Source: Adlercreutzia sp. ZJ304 | GTDB lineage: Bacteria; Actinomycetota; Coriobacteriia; Coriobacteriales; Eggerthellaceae | Direction of reading: 5' to 3' | DNA: 64,000 nucleotides | Assembly: GCF_011039075.1 (NCBI RefSeq) | Contig: NZ_JAAKEG010000001.1 | Location: forward strand, 62,001 to 126,000 | Shown here: one piece after another, positions 7,717 through 16,416 of the stretch | Layout of the letters: every line of letters begins with the position of its first letter | Numbering within the stretch: position 1 is the first letter of the stretch | Notes under the pieces: generated by a model | Seen by the model: the letters and a program-made list of their open reading frames with translations, nothing else | The model's database searches: none | What the model was told of the DNA's origin: nothing | Made by a program: the position numbers and the translations under genes

Positions 7717-8154
7717 ATGAAATTTAAATTGAATGATTTTGCTGGTGCTAAAGAAGTACGTGAGCGCGTATTCATGCAGGAACAAGGCTTCAAGAACGAA
7801 TTTGATGAAATAGATTCCGATAGGCGATGCATTCATATATGCGCATACGAAAATGACTCTCTTGTAGGATGTTCTCGCATTTTCCCGTCCGAAATGGAAC
7901 CGAATACAGATACTATTAAAGGGAAGTGGGTATTTGGGAGGCTTGCTGTGCTTCCCGAGTATCGTAAAGGTGGGAGAGGGTCTGAAATACTTGCAGAATC
8001 TGAACGAGCTGCTAAAAATGCTGGTGCTACCGAGATACATTTACATGCTCAATGCAGCGCAATGCCGTTTTATGAGCGCAGCGGATATGCAGCATACGGA
8101 CCCGTTGAATTCGACGAACATGTAGAGCATCGTTGGATGAGCAAAAAATTGTAA
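7717..8154 (+). CDS. GNAT family N-acetyltransferase
   Basis: About 145 residues forming a single GNAT domain: the N-terminal AGAKEVRERVFMQEQGF resembles ElaA-like acetyltransferases, and the acetyl-CoA loop appears as GRLAVLPEYRKGGRGSEIL (R-x-x-G-x-G/A pattern as RKGGRGS), followed by the HAQCSAMPFYERSGY strand-helix of the fold. Substrate unknown. The ATG at 7717 is preceded by GTGAGG at short distance; an in-frame GTG at 7708 is an alternative. It begins 66 bases after ssrA and ends 29 bases before pyrE, so it may share a transcript with pyrE. Confidence 0.86.
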   Translation: MKFKLNDFAGAKEVRERVFMQEQGFKNEFDEIDSDRRCIHICAYENDSLVGCSRIFPSEMEPNTDTIKGKWVFGRLAVLPEYRKGGRGSEILAESERAAKNAGATEIHLHAQCSAMPFYERSGYAAYGPVEFDEHVEHRWMSKKL

Positions 8155-8183
8155 GCTACACGGCGCAAAGACAGGAGATTGTA

Positions 8184-8867
8184 ATGGAAACATATAAACG
8201 TGAATTCATAGAATTTATGGTTGAATGCGATGTGCTGAAATTTGGTGATTTCACTCTTAAAAGCGGGCGTAAATCTCCTTTCTTTATGAATGCGGGGGCT
8301 TACGTTACCGGAGATCAGCTGCATCGCTTGGGATTGTATTATGCGCAAGCCATCAACGATCACTTCGGCTTAGATTTTGATGTGGTATTTGGACCAGCTT
8401 ATAAGGGTATTCCGCTGTCTGTTATTACCGCAATGGCAATAAACGAACTTTACGGAAAGCAAGTGCGTTATTGCAGCAATCGTAAAGAGATAAAAGACCA
8501 CGGTGATACCGGTGTGCTTTTGGGAAGCAACCTAAAAGATGGCGATCGTGTTCTTATAGTTGAAGATGTAACTACGTCGGGTAAATCTATAGATGAAACA
8601 TATCCCATTTTGAAGGCTGCAGCAGATGTTCAGGTTGTTGGGCTTATGGTTTCGCTTAATCGCGAAGAGATTGGCAAGGGTGGAACTATTAGTGCTTTAG
8701 AAGAGGTTAGCGAAACATATAGTATGCCCACTGCGGCTATAGTTACTATGTCGGAAGTGGTTGATTATTTACTTGATCGGCAGATGGGTAATCGTGTTGT
8801 AATAGATGGCGAAATGAAAGCCTCTATTGATGCATATTATGAAAAGTATGGTGCAAAGCGGGCTTAG
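8184..8867 (+). CDS. pyrE: Orotate phosphoribosyltransferase
   Basis: A 227-residue enzyme that condenses orotate with PRPP to give OMP in pyrimidine synthesis. The PRPP-binding motif is VLIVEDVTTSGKS around residues 126-138, preceded by FGPAYKGIPL and the lysine-rich loop containing SNRKEIKDHGD typical of PyrE. The ATG at 8184 follows AGGAGATTGTA; an upstream in-frame TTG at 8133 would overlap the acetyltransferase gene and lacks a site. No other pyr gene is visible here. A long hairpin follows. Confidence 0.93.
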   Translation: METYKREFIEFMVECDVLKFGDFTLKSGRKSPFFMNAGAYVTGDQLHRLGLYYAQAINDHFGLDFDVVFGPAYKGIPLSVITAMAINELYGKQVRYCSNRKEIKDHGDTGVLLGSNLKDGDRVLIVEDVTTSGKSIDETYPILKAAADVQVVGLMVSLNREEIGKGGTISALEEVSETYSMPTAAIVTMSEVVDYLLDRQMGNRVVIDGEMKASIDAYYEKYGAKRA

Positions 8868-8889
8868 TTTTATTTAGTGTATTAATGCA

Positions 8890-8948
8890 ATGCCGGTTCT
8901 ACTTGCGTTGTTAATTGCGGTAATGTTAAACGCAATTTGAACCGGCAT
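8890..8948. terminator. Bidirectional hairpin between convergent genes
   Basis: A perfect 10-bp stem (ATGCCGGTTC at 8890-8899 with GAACCGGCAT at 8939-8948) contains a nested TTGCGTT/AACGCAA stem. It sits between pyrE and the convergent acidic-protein gene. No clear T-run flanks it, so it may act as a transcript barrier or 3' stabiliser rather than a textbook terminator. Confidence 0.6.
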
Positions 8949-8969
8949 ATTTGGGCAACTTTAGCGACT

Positions 8970-9386
8970 TTAACGCTTCTTCAGGAAACTAAGTTCTTCC
9001 TGTATGTCGCTCAATGTCTCTTTAAGTTCCACCGCCACTTGGGCACCTTCTTTGTAAATGTCATTCATATCGGCAGTTGCTTCAGCTACACCTTCGCGAG
9101 TTATGCCAAGGTCGAAATCGTCTTCGTCGTTTTTGCTCGACAATTTCGAATCAGATTTTGATTTGGGTTTATCGGTGGATACATCTTCGCTGTCTATAAT
9201 TTCGTATTCACTCATATCAACATAATAGTATTCCTGTTCATTTCCGGCTTCGTCAATAATTATGAAGCCTATTTCGTTGTCTTCGTCATCGACCAAATAA
9301 GCGTATATGTCATCTTCTGCAATTTCCATTTCGAAGACTTCTTCAACAGTTTCTTCAGAGGAATTTACGTCGTTATCTTTTTCCAT
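8970..9386 (-). CDS. Acidic hypothetical protein
   Basis: A 138-residue, strongly acidic protein not assigned to a named family. Residues 10-70 hold alternating acidic and hydrophobic strands (VFEMEIAEDDIYAYLVDDED, IGFIIIDEAG, EYYYVDMSEYEII), resembling a small beta domain like those annotated DUF1292 in Firmicutes. A Ser/Lys/Asp linker follows, then a C-terminal amphipathic helix (EGAQVAVELKETLSDIQEEL) that could be a coiled coil. It is the last gene of a four-gene operon after smpB (27-base gap). DUF1292 similarity is a suggestion from pattern only. Confidence 0.72.
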   Translation of the reverse strand: MEKDNDVNSSEETVEEVFEMEIAEDDIYAYLVDDEDNEIGFIIIDEAGNEQEYYYVDMSEYEIIDSEDVSTDKPKSKSDSKLSSKNDEDDFDLGITREGVAEATADMNDIYKEGAQVAVELKETLSDIQEELSFLKKR

Positions 9387-9413
9387 TGTTTACCCCTAAT
9401 TCGTGGATGGTTT

Positions 9414-9884
9414 CTAGTTACGTGAATGATCTTTCAGTGCTCTGTCTATATCTCTTTTCATATCGCGTTCGCGCATGCTTTGCCGCTTGTCGTGAAGTTT
9501 TTTGCCGCGCGCCAGTGCCAATTCAACTTTAACAAGACCGTTTTTGTTGAAATATATTTTTAGCGGAACAAGTGCAAAACCTTTTTCTTGGGTCTTGCTA
9601 GCCAAATAACGTATCTGCTTTTTATGCAGAAGTAACTTACGCCGCCTATCTGGGTCAACATTGGCTATATTGCCGTTTGCATAAGGCGATATATGGAAAT
9701 TTGAGAGCCAAGTTTCTCCGCGACGAATAAGCGCAAAGGCATCTGTTAGCTGGGCGTTATTATCTCGCAACGATCGAACTTCGGTGCCTGTAAGCTCTAT
9801 GCCGGCTTCGAAAGTTTCCAGTATTTCGTATTCGTGAAATGCACGGCGGTTTTTGGCGATAGTTTTAGAATCCTGTTTAGCCAT
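9414..9884 (-). CDS. smpB: SsrA-binding protein SmpB
   Basis: A 156-residue protein with the full SmpB pattern: KTIAKNRRAFHEYEILETFE, AGIELTGTEVRSLR, YLASKTQEKGFALVPLKIYF, and the basic tail ALARGKKLHDKRQSMRERDM. SmpB binds tmRNA and places it in the stalled ribosome. The ATG at 9884 is preceded by GGAG at the right distance; the longer reading back to 9941 would overlap the upstream peptidase gene. It lies 10 bases after that gene and is co-transcribed. ssrA is on the opposite strand about 2 kb away. Confidence 0.95.
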   Translation of the reverse strand: MAKQDSKTIAKNRRAFHEYEILETFEAGIELTGTEVRSLRDNNAQLTDAFALIRRGETWLSNFHISPYANGNIANVDPDRRRKLLLHKKQIRYLASKTQEKGFALVPLKIYFNKNGLVKVELALARGKKLHDKRQSMRERDMKRDIDRALKDHSRN

Positions 9885-9894
9885 TTTTCTCCAT

Positions 9895-11421
9895 CTATAA
9901 TTCGGGACGCAGCGATTCGTCTTTAGGTTCGCACGCTTCAAGACTTGGGTCTGCGCCGGGAAAGCCCGCCGGTGCGCAAGCGCTGGTTTCGTTCATCACT
10001 TCGGCATCGCTTGCGTATTCGAACGCTACATTATCAAGGTTACGCGCTATATTTAATGTGCTGTCGCCAGATTCATCAGACAGCTCTGCGACTCGCGCCG
10101 CATCCATGGTGGGACCCGGCATAACATTTGTGCCCGTAATTTCACGGGTAAGCTTTTTGGTTTCCTCTGCCATGGCGATAAGCTCTTTCATTTCTTCGGT
10201 AAATTCTGCTGCACTACGCGCCACATCGTGGAAGCTACTGCTGCTTTGGTCGGGTTCATCTAGCGCATAGCTGTTTTCGCCAGCTTCGCCATCCGTTTCG
10301 CTATTTTTACGCATGCCACAAAACATGTCGTCTACGATATCTAAGCCAATATTGTCTATACCGGGAATGAAGCTTGAATCTCTGTCAAGGTTCATAGCGA
10401 AAGTTGTTATAAGCTTTATTGCATTTTGTACATCTTTTAGAGATATAACTTCGGTGGGTGTATGCATATATCGCAAAGGTATTGATATAAGCCCTGTAGG
10501 AATGCCGTCTTGCGATATTTGTATAGCACGCGCATCGGTGCCGGTAACAGACGGTTCTGCCTCAATTTGATATGGGATGTTCTTCTCCTTTGCGGCTGCC
10601 ACTAAGCGCTCAAACACGCAGGGATTAATATTGGGACCGCGCGCTATGACAGGACCTTTTCCAAGTCGTATATCGCCGTATTTCGATTTGTCTATTCCGG
10701 GATAGTCAGTGGCGTGTGTAACATCGAAAGCTAGTGCAATGTCAGGGTTAATTGAATGTGCGCTGGTTATTGCGCCCCGTGTTCCGATTTCTTCTTGTAC
10801 AGTTATTGCTGCGGTGAAGTCTCCGGAACTGCGACCAAGTTGTAGCAAGTTTTCCATTACTCTGCACGCAATGAATACTCCAACTTTATCATCGAAGCCT
10901 CGCGAAACAGCAAGACCATTGCCGTAGCGTTCGAACCCAACGCCATAAGTTATGGCATCGCCTATGCGAATACGCTGTTTAACTTCTTTGGTGGAAAGCC
11001 CTACATCTATTACCAGTTTGTCGAGTGGGGTAACTTGTTTCCTGTCGTCGGCTTCTATTAGATGTATTGGTTTTCTTCCTACAACTCCGCGCACTTTGCC
11101 AGAGGATGTGTGTACATCAACGCGCATTCCGGGCAATATTGCTGCATCTACTCCTCCGATAGACGCCACAGAAAGAAAGCCTTCATCGGATATGTAAGTT
11201 ACCATCAGACCTACTTCATCCATATGCGCTGAAAGCATTAGAGAAGGACCGTCGTCGCGCCCATCTAGTGTTAAGTGGACAGAGCCCATGGTATCGGTGC
11301 TTATCCAGTCAGCTGTGTACGCCATGCGCTCGCGAACAATTTCGGCAACATGCTCTTCCGATCCTGTTGGGGAAGGCGTTTCAACCAGTTTTTTCAAGAA
11401 TTTTATTTGCTTTTTCTTCAT
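9895..11421 (-). CDS. M42 family metallopeptidase with long acidic C-terminal extension
   Basis: Residues 1-345 form a complete M42 aminopeptidase (glutamyl/deblocking type, binuclear metal): LVETPSPTGSEEHVAE at the start, metal ligand blocks SAHMDEVGLMV, GFDDKVG, QEEIGTRGA, AFDVTHATDYPG and RYMHTPTEVISLKD. The family is usually about 340-360 residues. Here some 150 further residues follow, rich in Glu, Asp, Ser and Ala, with a helical EFTEEMKELIAMAEETKKL stretch and no recognised domain. The extension reaches to 10 bases before smpB. The enzyme is cytoplasmic and trims N-terminal residues from peptides. Confidence 0.9.
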   Translation of the reverse strand: MKKKQIKFLKKLVETPSPTGSEEHVAEIVRERMAYTADWISTDTMGSVHLTLDGRDDGPSLMLSAHMDEVGLMVTYISDEGFLSVASIGGVDAAILPGMRVDVHTSSGKVRGVVGRKPIHLIEADDRKQVTPLDKLVIDVGLSTKEVKQRIRIGDAITYGVGFERYGNGLAVSRGFDDKVGVFIACRVMENLLQLGRSSGDFTAAITVQEEIGTRGAITSAHSINPDIALAFDVTHATDYPGIDKSKYGDIRLGKGPVIARGPNINPCVFERLVAAAKEKNIPYQIEAEPSVTGTDARAIQISQDGIPTGLISIPLRYMHTPTEVISLKDVQNAIKLITTFAMNLDRDSSFIPGIDNIGLDIVDDMFCGMRKNSETDGEAGENSYALDEPDQSSSSFHDVARSAAEFTEEMKELIAMAEETKKLTREITGTNVMPGPTMDAARVAELSDESGDSTLNIARNLDNVAFEYASDAEVMNETSACAPAGFPGADPSLEACEPKDESLRPEL

Positions 11422-11429
11422 TTAGTCTC

Positions 11430-11756
11430 CTATACGCATCCGCGTTTTGTGTCGGTTTTGCGCCGTCGTGTGGGCTTTCGAAAATCCAGTTCTTGTTGCC
11501 CGTTTATTTGTTGAGAGTCGCCTCGTTTGCGGTCTATCTTATAAATGTTCCACGAAAGTGCTGTGTTTCCAAAATCTTCCAACATGTGCATGCGGGCATC
11601 GTGCGCGTTTGCTTTTGTTCCTAATCGCGCGCTGCTTTCAAACTCAAAAAGACCGCTTATATGTTCGGCGGCAGAGTTGAGCGATCTATAGTGAGCTATG
11701 TATGTTGCCATCTTGCTACTAACGCCATTCCTTTCGAGAAAAATACTGAGATTCAT
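11430..11756 (-). CDS. Hypothetical protein, first gene of smpB operon
   Basis: About 108 residues (MNLSIFLERNGVSSKMATYI onward) with no family recognised. It has a helical N-terminal part, HAHDARMHMLEDFGNTAL-like features in the middle and a very basic C-terminus (KPTRRRKTDTKRG). An upstream in-frame start at 11882 would add 42 residues of poor coding character, so the ATG at 11756 was preferred although no clear Shine-Dalgarno precedes it. The stop lies eight bases before the peptidase start, so it belongs to the same transcript. The basic tail suggests nucleic-acid contact; that is only a guess. Confidence 0.5.
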   Translation of the reverse strand: MNLSIFLERNGVSSKMATYIAHYRSLNSAAEHISGLFEFESSARLGTKANAHDARMHMLEDFGNTALSWNIYKIDRKRGDSQQINGQQELDFRKPTRRRKTDTKRGCV

Positions 11757-11939
11757 CTTATCATTTGCGCTGCATAATGCATCCTTATAGGTGTTATATG
11801 ATGGATATGATGGCATGCTGTAAACATGCTGTATAAAACTGTTTTTGAAAAGTAATAAGCCACACACGAAAGAATCACACACCTAGGTTTGTATTTCTGT
11901 ACAATGAAATAATTGTTGGACCGTGTTCGAAAGTGCATC

Positions 11940-13730
11940 ATGGCTAAGCATTCAAAAGGAAAACATGTTGCGTCGTCTGTGAAGGGCGGAAATGCTGCTG
12001 AGCAGGCTTCGGTTTCTGCAGAGATTGCTGATTCGAAAGATGTTGAGGCGGCAAAAGAATCGGGTCTTGCTAGCCAATCTGAAGAACCCAAAAACTCTGA
12101 AAAAGTAGAAAACGCTGACGCGCCTGCTGTTGATGCGCCTGAGCAAGCGGTTGAGTTTGCGGCTTCGTCCGCTGACGCGCCTGCTGATGCGCCAGCTGTT
12201 GATGCGCCTGCCGGCACACCCGCTGGCACACCTGCCGGCACATCTGCGAACACCTCAGTGTCTTCGCCTGCACAGCCAGACCGTGGTGTGTCACCTTCTT
12301 CTGAAGCTGCGCAAGGAAAGCGTCACAATTTGCGTACAGCTCTTATAGCTAGCGCATGTGTTGTAGTTGTTCTCGGCGGGCTATATCTTGGTGGGGTGGC
12401 GTTGTTCTCAACGCATTTCATGCCAAACACCAATGTGGCAGGAATAGATTTTTCTTTAAAGACACCGCAAGACATGCAAGCTACACTTGATAATACATTG
12501 GCAAATCATACATTCAGCGTTGTAGGGAAGGGCTTGAACTTCAAGGTTTCTTCCGAGGATGTTGGGCTGACTTCCGATAATGCTGCCGTTGCGCAAGACA
12601 TAATAAGCAAAGAAAACCCTTGGATGTGGCCGGTTGAAATTTTCAACCAGCACGACTGCACCGATTCTTTCACGGAGTCAATGCATGCAGATGGGCTTGA
12701 TGCAGTAGTGTCTTCGCAACTGGAAGTTGTAAATGCCGATGCTGTGCAGCCTACAAATGCCACTATTGCATTCGATGAAGGCGAAAACAAATTTGTTTGT
12801 GTTGAAGAGATAAAAGGTACAGCTATAGACGCTGATGCTCTAAAAAATACGATTCTTGAAGGGCTACTACATTTAGAAGACAAAATAACATTAACCGATG
12901 CCGTGCTAGTTCAGCCTACTATCTTAGTGGACGATCCTCGCGTGCAGGCTGCTGCCGATCAAGCAAACGAATACGTGAAAGCGGAATTTGATGTTGTGAT
13001 GTCAGACACTCCTGTAGTCCATGTTGATCCGAAGTTAACATCGCAATGGGTTTCGGTTAGCCCTGAGCTAGAGGTTGGGTTTGATGAAGCTGCCCTTTCC
13101 GCATGGGCGGCAGACGTTGCATCTGCTTGCAATACGGTTGGAAGTAAGCGCACATATACACGCCCCGATGGTAAACAGATAACGGTTTCGGGTGGCACCT
13201 ATGGTTGGAAGATTGACCGAGATGCATTGGTAACACAGGTGACTGAAGCGGTAAAAGCAGGCAGCACTCAGCCGCTGACTGTTCCGGTTTTGCAAAGTGG
13301 TACTGGGTTTAATGGTTTGGGTGGTCAAGATTGGGGATCGCGCTACATCGATGTAGATTTGTCAGAGCAATATGCTCGTTTCTACGACAATGGGTCGCTA
13401 ATTTGGGAGAGCGTTATAGTTTCAGGAAACCCAAATAAGGGTAAATCTACACCTACCGGGGTATATTCGGCAAATCAAAAAGCCAGCCCAACGGTATTGC
13501 GCGGGCGCATCCAAAGCGATGGAAAACCAGAATATGAATCGCCTGTTAAATACTGGATGCCATTTATAGGTAACTCGGTAGGATTCCATGATGCGTCGTG
13601 GCAATCGGCATACGGCGGTGGGCGCTATCTGACGAATGGTTCGCGCGGTTGCATCAACCTTCCATATAATGCAGCTGAATCGCTTTATGGCATTATAAAA
13701 ACTGGCGATGTTGTGGTGGTACACGGTTGA
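11940..13730 (+). CDS. L,D-transpeptidase (YkuD) with peptidoglycan-binding domain
   Basis: About 596 residues from the ATG at 11940 (weak ribosome site; a TTG at 11913 is possible). The cytoplasmic N-terminus is low-complexity Ala/Pro/Asp, with repeated DAPA and GTPAGTPAG units (about residues 60-105). One membrane helix follows (about 140-162), then an extracellular region of the PG_binding_4 type, and a C-terminal YkuD domain from about residue 460. The active site is GFHDASW ... NGSRGCINL with catalytic Cys near 571. Such enzymes make 3-3 cross-links in peptidoglycan or attach proteins. The stop overlaps the murI start, coupling two cell-wall genes. Confidence 0.92.
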   Translation: MAKHSKGKHVASSVKGGNAAEQASVSAEIADSKDVEAAKESGLASQSEEPKNSEKVENADAPAVDAPEQAVEFAASSADAPADAPAVDAPAGTPAGTPAGTSANTSVSSPAQPDRGVSPSSEAAQGKRHNLRTALIASACVVVVLGGLYLGGVALFSTHFMPNTNVAGIDFSLKTPQDMQATLDNTLANHTFSVVGKGLNFKVSSEDVGLTSDNAAVAQDIISKENPWMWPVEIFNQHDCTDSFTESMHADGLDAVVSSQLEVVNADAVQPTNATIAFDEGENKFVCVEEIKGTAIDADALKNTILEGLLHLEDKITLTDAVLVQPTILVDDPRVQAAADQANEYVKAEFDVVMSDTPVVHVDPKLTSQWVSVSPELEVGFDEAALSAWAADVASACNTVGSKRTYTRPDGKQITVSGGTYGWKIDRDALVTQVTEAVKAGSTQPLTVPVLQSGTGFNGLGGQDWGSRYIDVDLSEQYARFYDNGSLIWESVIVSGNPNKGKSTPTGVYSANQKASPTVLRGRIQSDGKPEYESPVKYWMPFIGNSVGFHDASWQSAYGGGRYLTNGSRGCINLPYNAAESLYGIIKTGDVVVVHG

Positions 13731-14611
13731 GTACAGCGGAATTCAATTATGCCGATGCACCAATAGGAGTTTTCGATTCCGGGTTTGGTGGACTAACTGT
13801 TTTATCCGAACTTATACGGAAGATGCCCAATGAAGATATTTTGTTTGTGGGCGATTCTGCACGATGTCCATATGGTCCTCGTAATTTGGACGAAGTTCGA
13901 GGGTTTGTACTTCAGATATGCGAGTGGTTATTTCGCCGGGGATGCAAGCTGATCATAATAGCTTGCAATACTGCTACGGCTGCTGGTTTGCAGGCGGCGC
14001 AGATGCAATTTCCAATTCCCATAATTGGTGTTGTTGAGCCCGGAGCGCGGGCGGCGGCTCATGCTACACGAACGCGAAAGGTGGGTGTAATAGCCACTCA
14101 GGGGACGGTAAATTCTGGTGCATATGAGCGAGCCATTCATAATATAGATGCAGGAATTAATATCACTTCGCTTGCCACGCCTTCTTTTGTGGAAATGGTG
14201 GAACAGCGCTTTCGCGACAAGGATATTTGTGAGCGATTTGACGGCGAAGTGCCGCAATTGTTTGAAGATGAGACTTATAGGCGTGTTGTTGCGGATGTAT
14301 TAGCGCCGCTTTGCAATGCGTCTATAGATACGCTTGTTTTGGGGTGCACACATTTTCCGATAATTCGCGATTTGATTGCAGATGTTATGGGTAATAAGAC
14401 CACTTTGGTTTCTTCTGCTGAAGAGGCTGCGTGCGATGCGCAGGAAATTTTGCGCAGACGGGGAGAAATTGCCAACAACGGTCGCATTCCAAAGCGTAAT
14501 TTTTACACAACTGGAAACGATGTGCGCGATTTCGAGCGGTTCGGCAGCTTGGTTTTAGGCAGACCTATGATGGGTGCTTGCCATTTGGATTTGCCCGAGT
14601 GTACCAATTAG
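13727..14611 (+). CDS. murI: Glutamate racemase
   Basis: A 294-residue enzyme making D-glutamate for peptidoglycan. IGVFDSGFGGLTVL (Asp 17), the first catalytic Cys in IIACNTATAA (Cys 80) and the second in LGCTHFP (Cys 207) are all present. The TTG start at 13727 overlaps the stop of the L,D-transpeptidase gene, with GGTGG upstream as ribosome site. Length is typical, with a slightly longer N-terminus of about ten residues. The next gene rdgB follows after 33 bases, an arrangement often seen (murI-rdgB). Confidence 0.94.
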   Translation: MSTAEFNYADAPIGVFDSGFGGLTVLSELIRKMPNEDILFVGDSARCPYGPRNLDEVRGFVLQICEWLFRRGCKLIIIACNTATAAGLQAAQMQFPIPIIGVVEPGARAAAHATRTRKVGVIATQGTVNSGAYERAIHNIDAGINITSLATPSFVEMVEQRFRDKDICERFDGEVPQLFEDETYRRVVADVLAPLCNASIDTLVLGCTHFPIIRDLIADVMGNKTTLVSSAEEAACDAQEILRRRGEIANNGRIPKRNFYTTGNDVRDFERFGSLVLGRPMMGACHLDLPECTN

Positions 14612-14644
14612 AGTGTACCCATTAAGAAGAAAGGTAAGGGCGCT

Positions 14645-15253
14645 TTGAAGGTTTTATTAGCAACCAATAATGCGCATAAGGCAGACGAAATACGCAATGC
14701 GCTAAATTTTAAGGGTTGGGAATTTGTCACCTTGCGCGAAGCTGGTGTGGAGTCTGACCCTGTAGAGGATGCTGATTCATTTGTGGGTAACGCGCGCATA
14801 AAGGCACAGGCTGCACATGTTGCATCTGGGGGGATGTGCGTGTTAGCTGACGACTCCGGACTTGAGGTTGATGCACTTTCGGGGCAGCCCGGCGTTTATT
14901 CGTCGCGCTATTCTGGCTTAGATGGCAACGATGCTGCCAATAATGCACTTTTGATGAAAAATTTAGAAGGTATTCCGAATTATTTACGGACAGCCAGATT
15001 TGTATGCACGCTTGTTTTTTTAGATGCTGACGGTGCGGAAGTGGTTGCGCACGGTAAAGTGGAAGGTTATATAGGGCAAGAAGCGCGCGGCGAAGACGGT
15101 TTTGGATACGATCCGCTTTTTTACCCCATAGAGTTGGGTGGACAGTTGTCGTTTGCCGAAATACCACAAGAGCGAAAAAGTAGCATATCTCACAGAGGTC
15201 GTGCGCTATGTGAGCTTAAAGATAAGCTAGAGTTGGTTTATAATCGCGCATAG
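14645..15253 (+). CDS. rdgB: XTP/dITP diphosphatase (RdgB/HAM1)
   Basis: A 202-residue house-cleaning pyrophosphatase that hydrolyses non-canonical purine nucleotides. Typical blocks: KVLLATNNAHKADEIRNAL, VEDADSFVGNARIKA, LADDSGLEVDALSGQPGVYS and GEDGFGYDPLFY, ending in SHRGRALCELKDKL. The start is TTG at 14645 after an AAGG-containing stretch; no ATG fits the N-terminus. It ends 43 bases before the tRNA-Arg gene. Confidence 0.95.
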   Translation: MKVLLATNNAHKADEIRNALNFKGWEFVTLREAGVESDPVEDADSFVGNARIKAQAAHVASGGMCVLADDSGLEVDALSGQPGVYSSRYSGLDGNDAANNALLMKNLEGIPNYLRTARFVCTLVFLDADGAEVVAHGKVEGYIGQEARGEDGFGYDPLFYPIELGGQLSFAEIPQERKSSISHRGRALCELKDKLELVYNRA

Positions 15254-15296
15254 CGGTTTTACTGCACGGCGATTTTCACTGCTGAGAAGTGGAAGA

Positions 15297-15372
15297 GCGC
15301 CCATGGCTCAATGGATAGAGCATCGGACTTCTAATCCGGCGGTTGCAGGTTCGAGTCCTGCTGGGCGCACCA
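15297..15372 (+). tRNA. tRNA-Arg (anticodon TCT)
   Basis: GCGCCCA pairs with TGGGCGC; the anticodon stem CGGAC/ATCCG region holds loop CTTCTAA with anticodon TCT; T-arm GGTTCGAGTCC; encoded ACCA end. It reads AGA/AGG codons. Confidence 0.95.
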
Positions 15373-15401
15373 CATTTTTGTGGTAGAATGCTTGTCTGGA
15401 T

Positions 15402-15478
15402 CGGGACGTGGCGCAGTCTGGTAGCGCGCCTGCTTTGGGAGCAGGATGTCGCAGGTTCGAATCCTGTCGTCCCGACCA
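15402..15478 (+). tRNA. tRNA-Pro (anticodon TGG)
   Basis: CGGGACG pairs with CGTCCCG; anticodon loop TTTGGGA between CTGCT and GCAG gives anticodon TGG; T-arm with GGTTCGAATCC; encoded ACCA end. It lies 29 bases after tRNA-Arg, likely on the same transcript. Confidence 0.95.
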
Positions 15479-15573
15479 TCTTTTTCTATCTCAATTAATG
15501 TAAGTTCCAAATTGTTCCAATCCGCCCATTAAAGCCGCCTGTTTTGTCAAAAAGAACAACAGGAGGAAAAATA

Positions 15574-16416
15574 ATGGTAGATTCCGAAATCGTTCAGCTT
15601 ATTGCAGCCGCTGTTCGCAGCGTGCGTGAATCGAATCAGCTTGCAGGTTCTGTTACCAATGGGGTAACTATGGATTTTGTTGCGAATGCGCAGCTAGCTG
15701 TGGGTGGATCTGCTGCTATGGTTTACCTTCCAGATGAAGCGGAGTTTTTAATAGAGGCTAGTGGGGCTTTCTACATAAATATGGGCACATTAATGCCAAT
15801 ATACGAACAAACTATTCCTGCTGCTACCAAGAAGGCTGCCGAACTGAACAAGCCATGGGTGCTTGATCCTGTAGGAATAGGTATTGGTAGCCTTCGTACA
15901 AAGCTGCTTTCCGACATGGCAGGTTGCAAGCCTTCTATTATTCGCGGAAACGCTTCCGAGATAATGGCCCTTGCGGATTTGTGGGGTTTGCTGGACGATT
16001 CTTCGGCGCGTGGAAATGTGCGTGGAGTTGATGCTACCGATTCTGTGTCGTCTGCTGCTGAAGCAGCGGTTGCTCTTGCCCGTTGGACAAGGGGTGCGGT
16101 TGCAGTATCGGGCGAAGAGGATCTTGTTAGCGACGGTCAGTTGATTGCACGTAGCTATGGCGGTTCATCGCTGATGGAAAAAGTGACCGGTTTTGGGTGT
16201 TCACTTGGTGGTGTTATGGCAGTGTATGCGGCATCTGCTAGCCCTTTTATAGCTGCGCTAGCATCGGTTGCGTTATATAACTTGGCGGGGTTGCGCGCTG
16301 CTCAAAAGGCAAGCACGCCCGCCAGTTTCAAGGCTGCTTTTATTGACGAGCTATTTTCTGCGGAAGCAGAAGATGTTGCCGGCAGTCAATTTAGAATAGA
16401 GAGGTGTGACGCATGA
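15574..16416 (+). CDS. thiM: Hydroxyethylthiazole kinase
   Basis: A 280-residue salvage enzyme that phosphorylates the thiazole moiety of thiamine. Signature parts: VTNGVTMDFVANAQLAVGGS, FYINMGTLMP, WVLDPVGIGIGSLRT, IIRGNASEIMAL and VTGFGCSLGGVMAVY (the catalytic Cys is in GFGCSLG). The ATG at 15574 follows AGGAGG at ideal spacing. It is the first gene of a three-gene thiamine cluster and overlaps the next gene by ATGA. The 95-base leader is too short for a TPP riboswitch and none of its conserved boxes is seen. Confidence 0.95.
   Translation: MVDSEIVQLIAAAVRSVRESNQLAGSVTNGVTMDFVANAQLAVGGSAAMVYLPDEAEFLIEASGAFYINMGTLMPIYEQTIPAATKKAAELNKPWVLDPVGIGIGSLRTKLLSDMAGCKPSIIRGNASEIMALADLWGLLDDSSARGNVRGVDATDSVSSAAEAAVALARWTRGAVAVSGEEDLVSDGQLIARSYGGSSLMEKVTGFGCSLGGVMAVYAASASPFIAALASVALYNLAGLRAAQKASTPASFKAAFIDELFSAEAEDVAGSQFRIERCDA

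Noticed and set aside
11753-12253. Long Ala/Gly/Thr-rich frame on the reverse strand
   Set aside because: It is the antisense of the low-complexity Ala/Pro repeats of the L,D-transpeptidase N-terminus and has no family features.
15479-15573. TPP riboswitch upstream of thiM
   Set aside because: Only 95 bases are available after the tRNA and none of the conserved TPP-box sequences is present.
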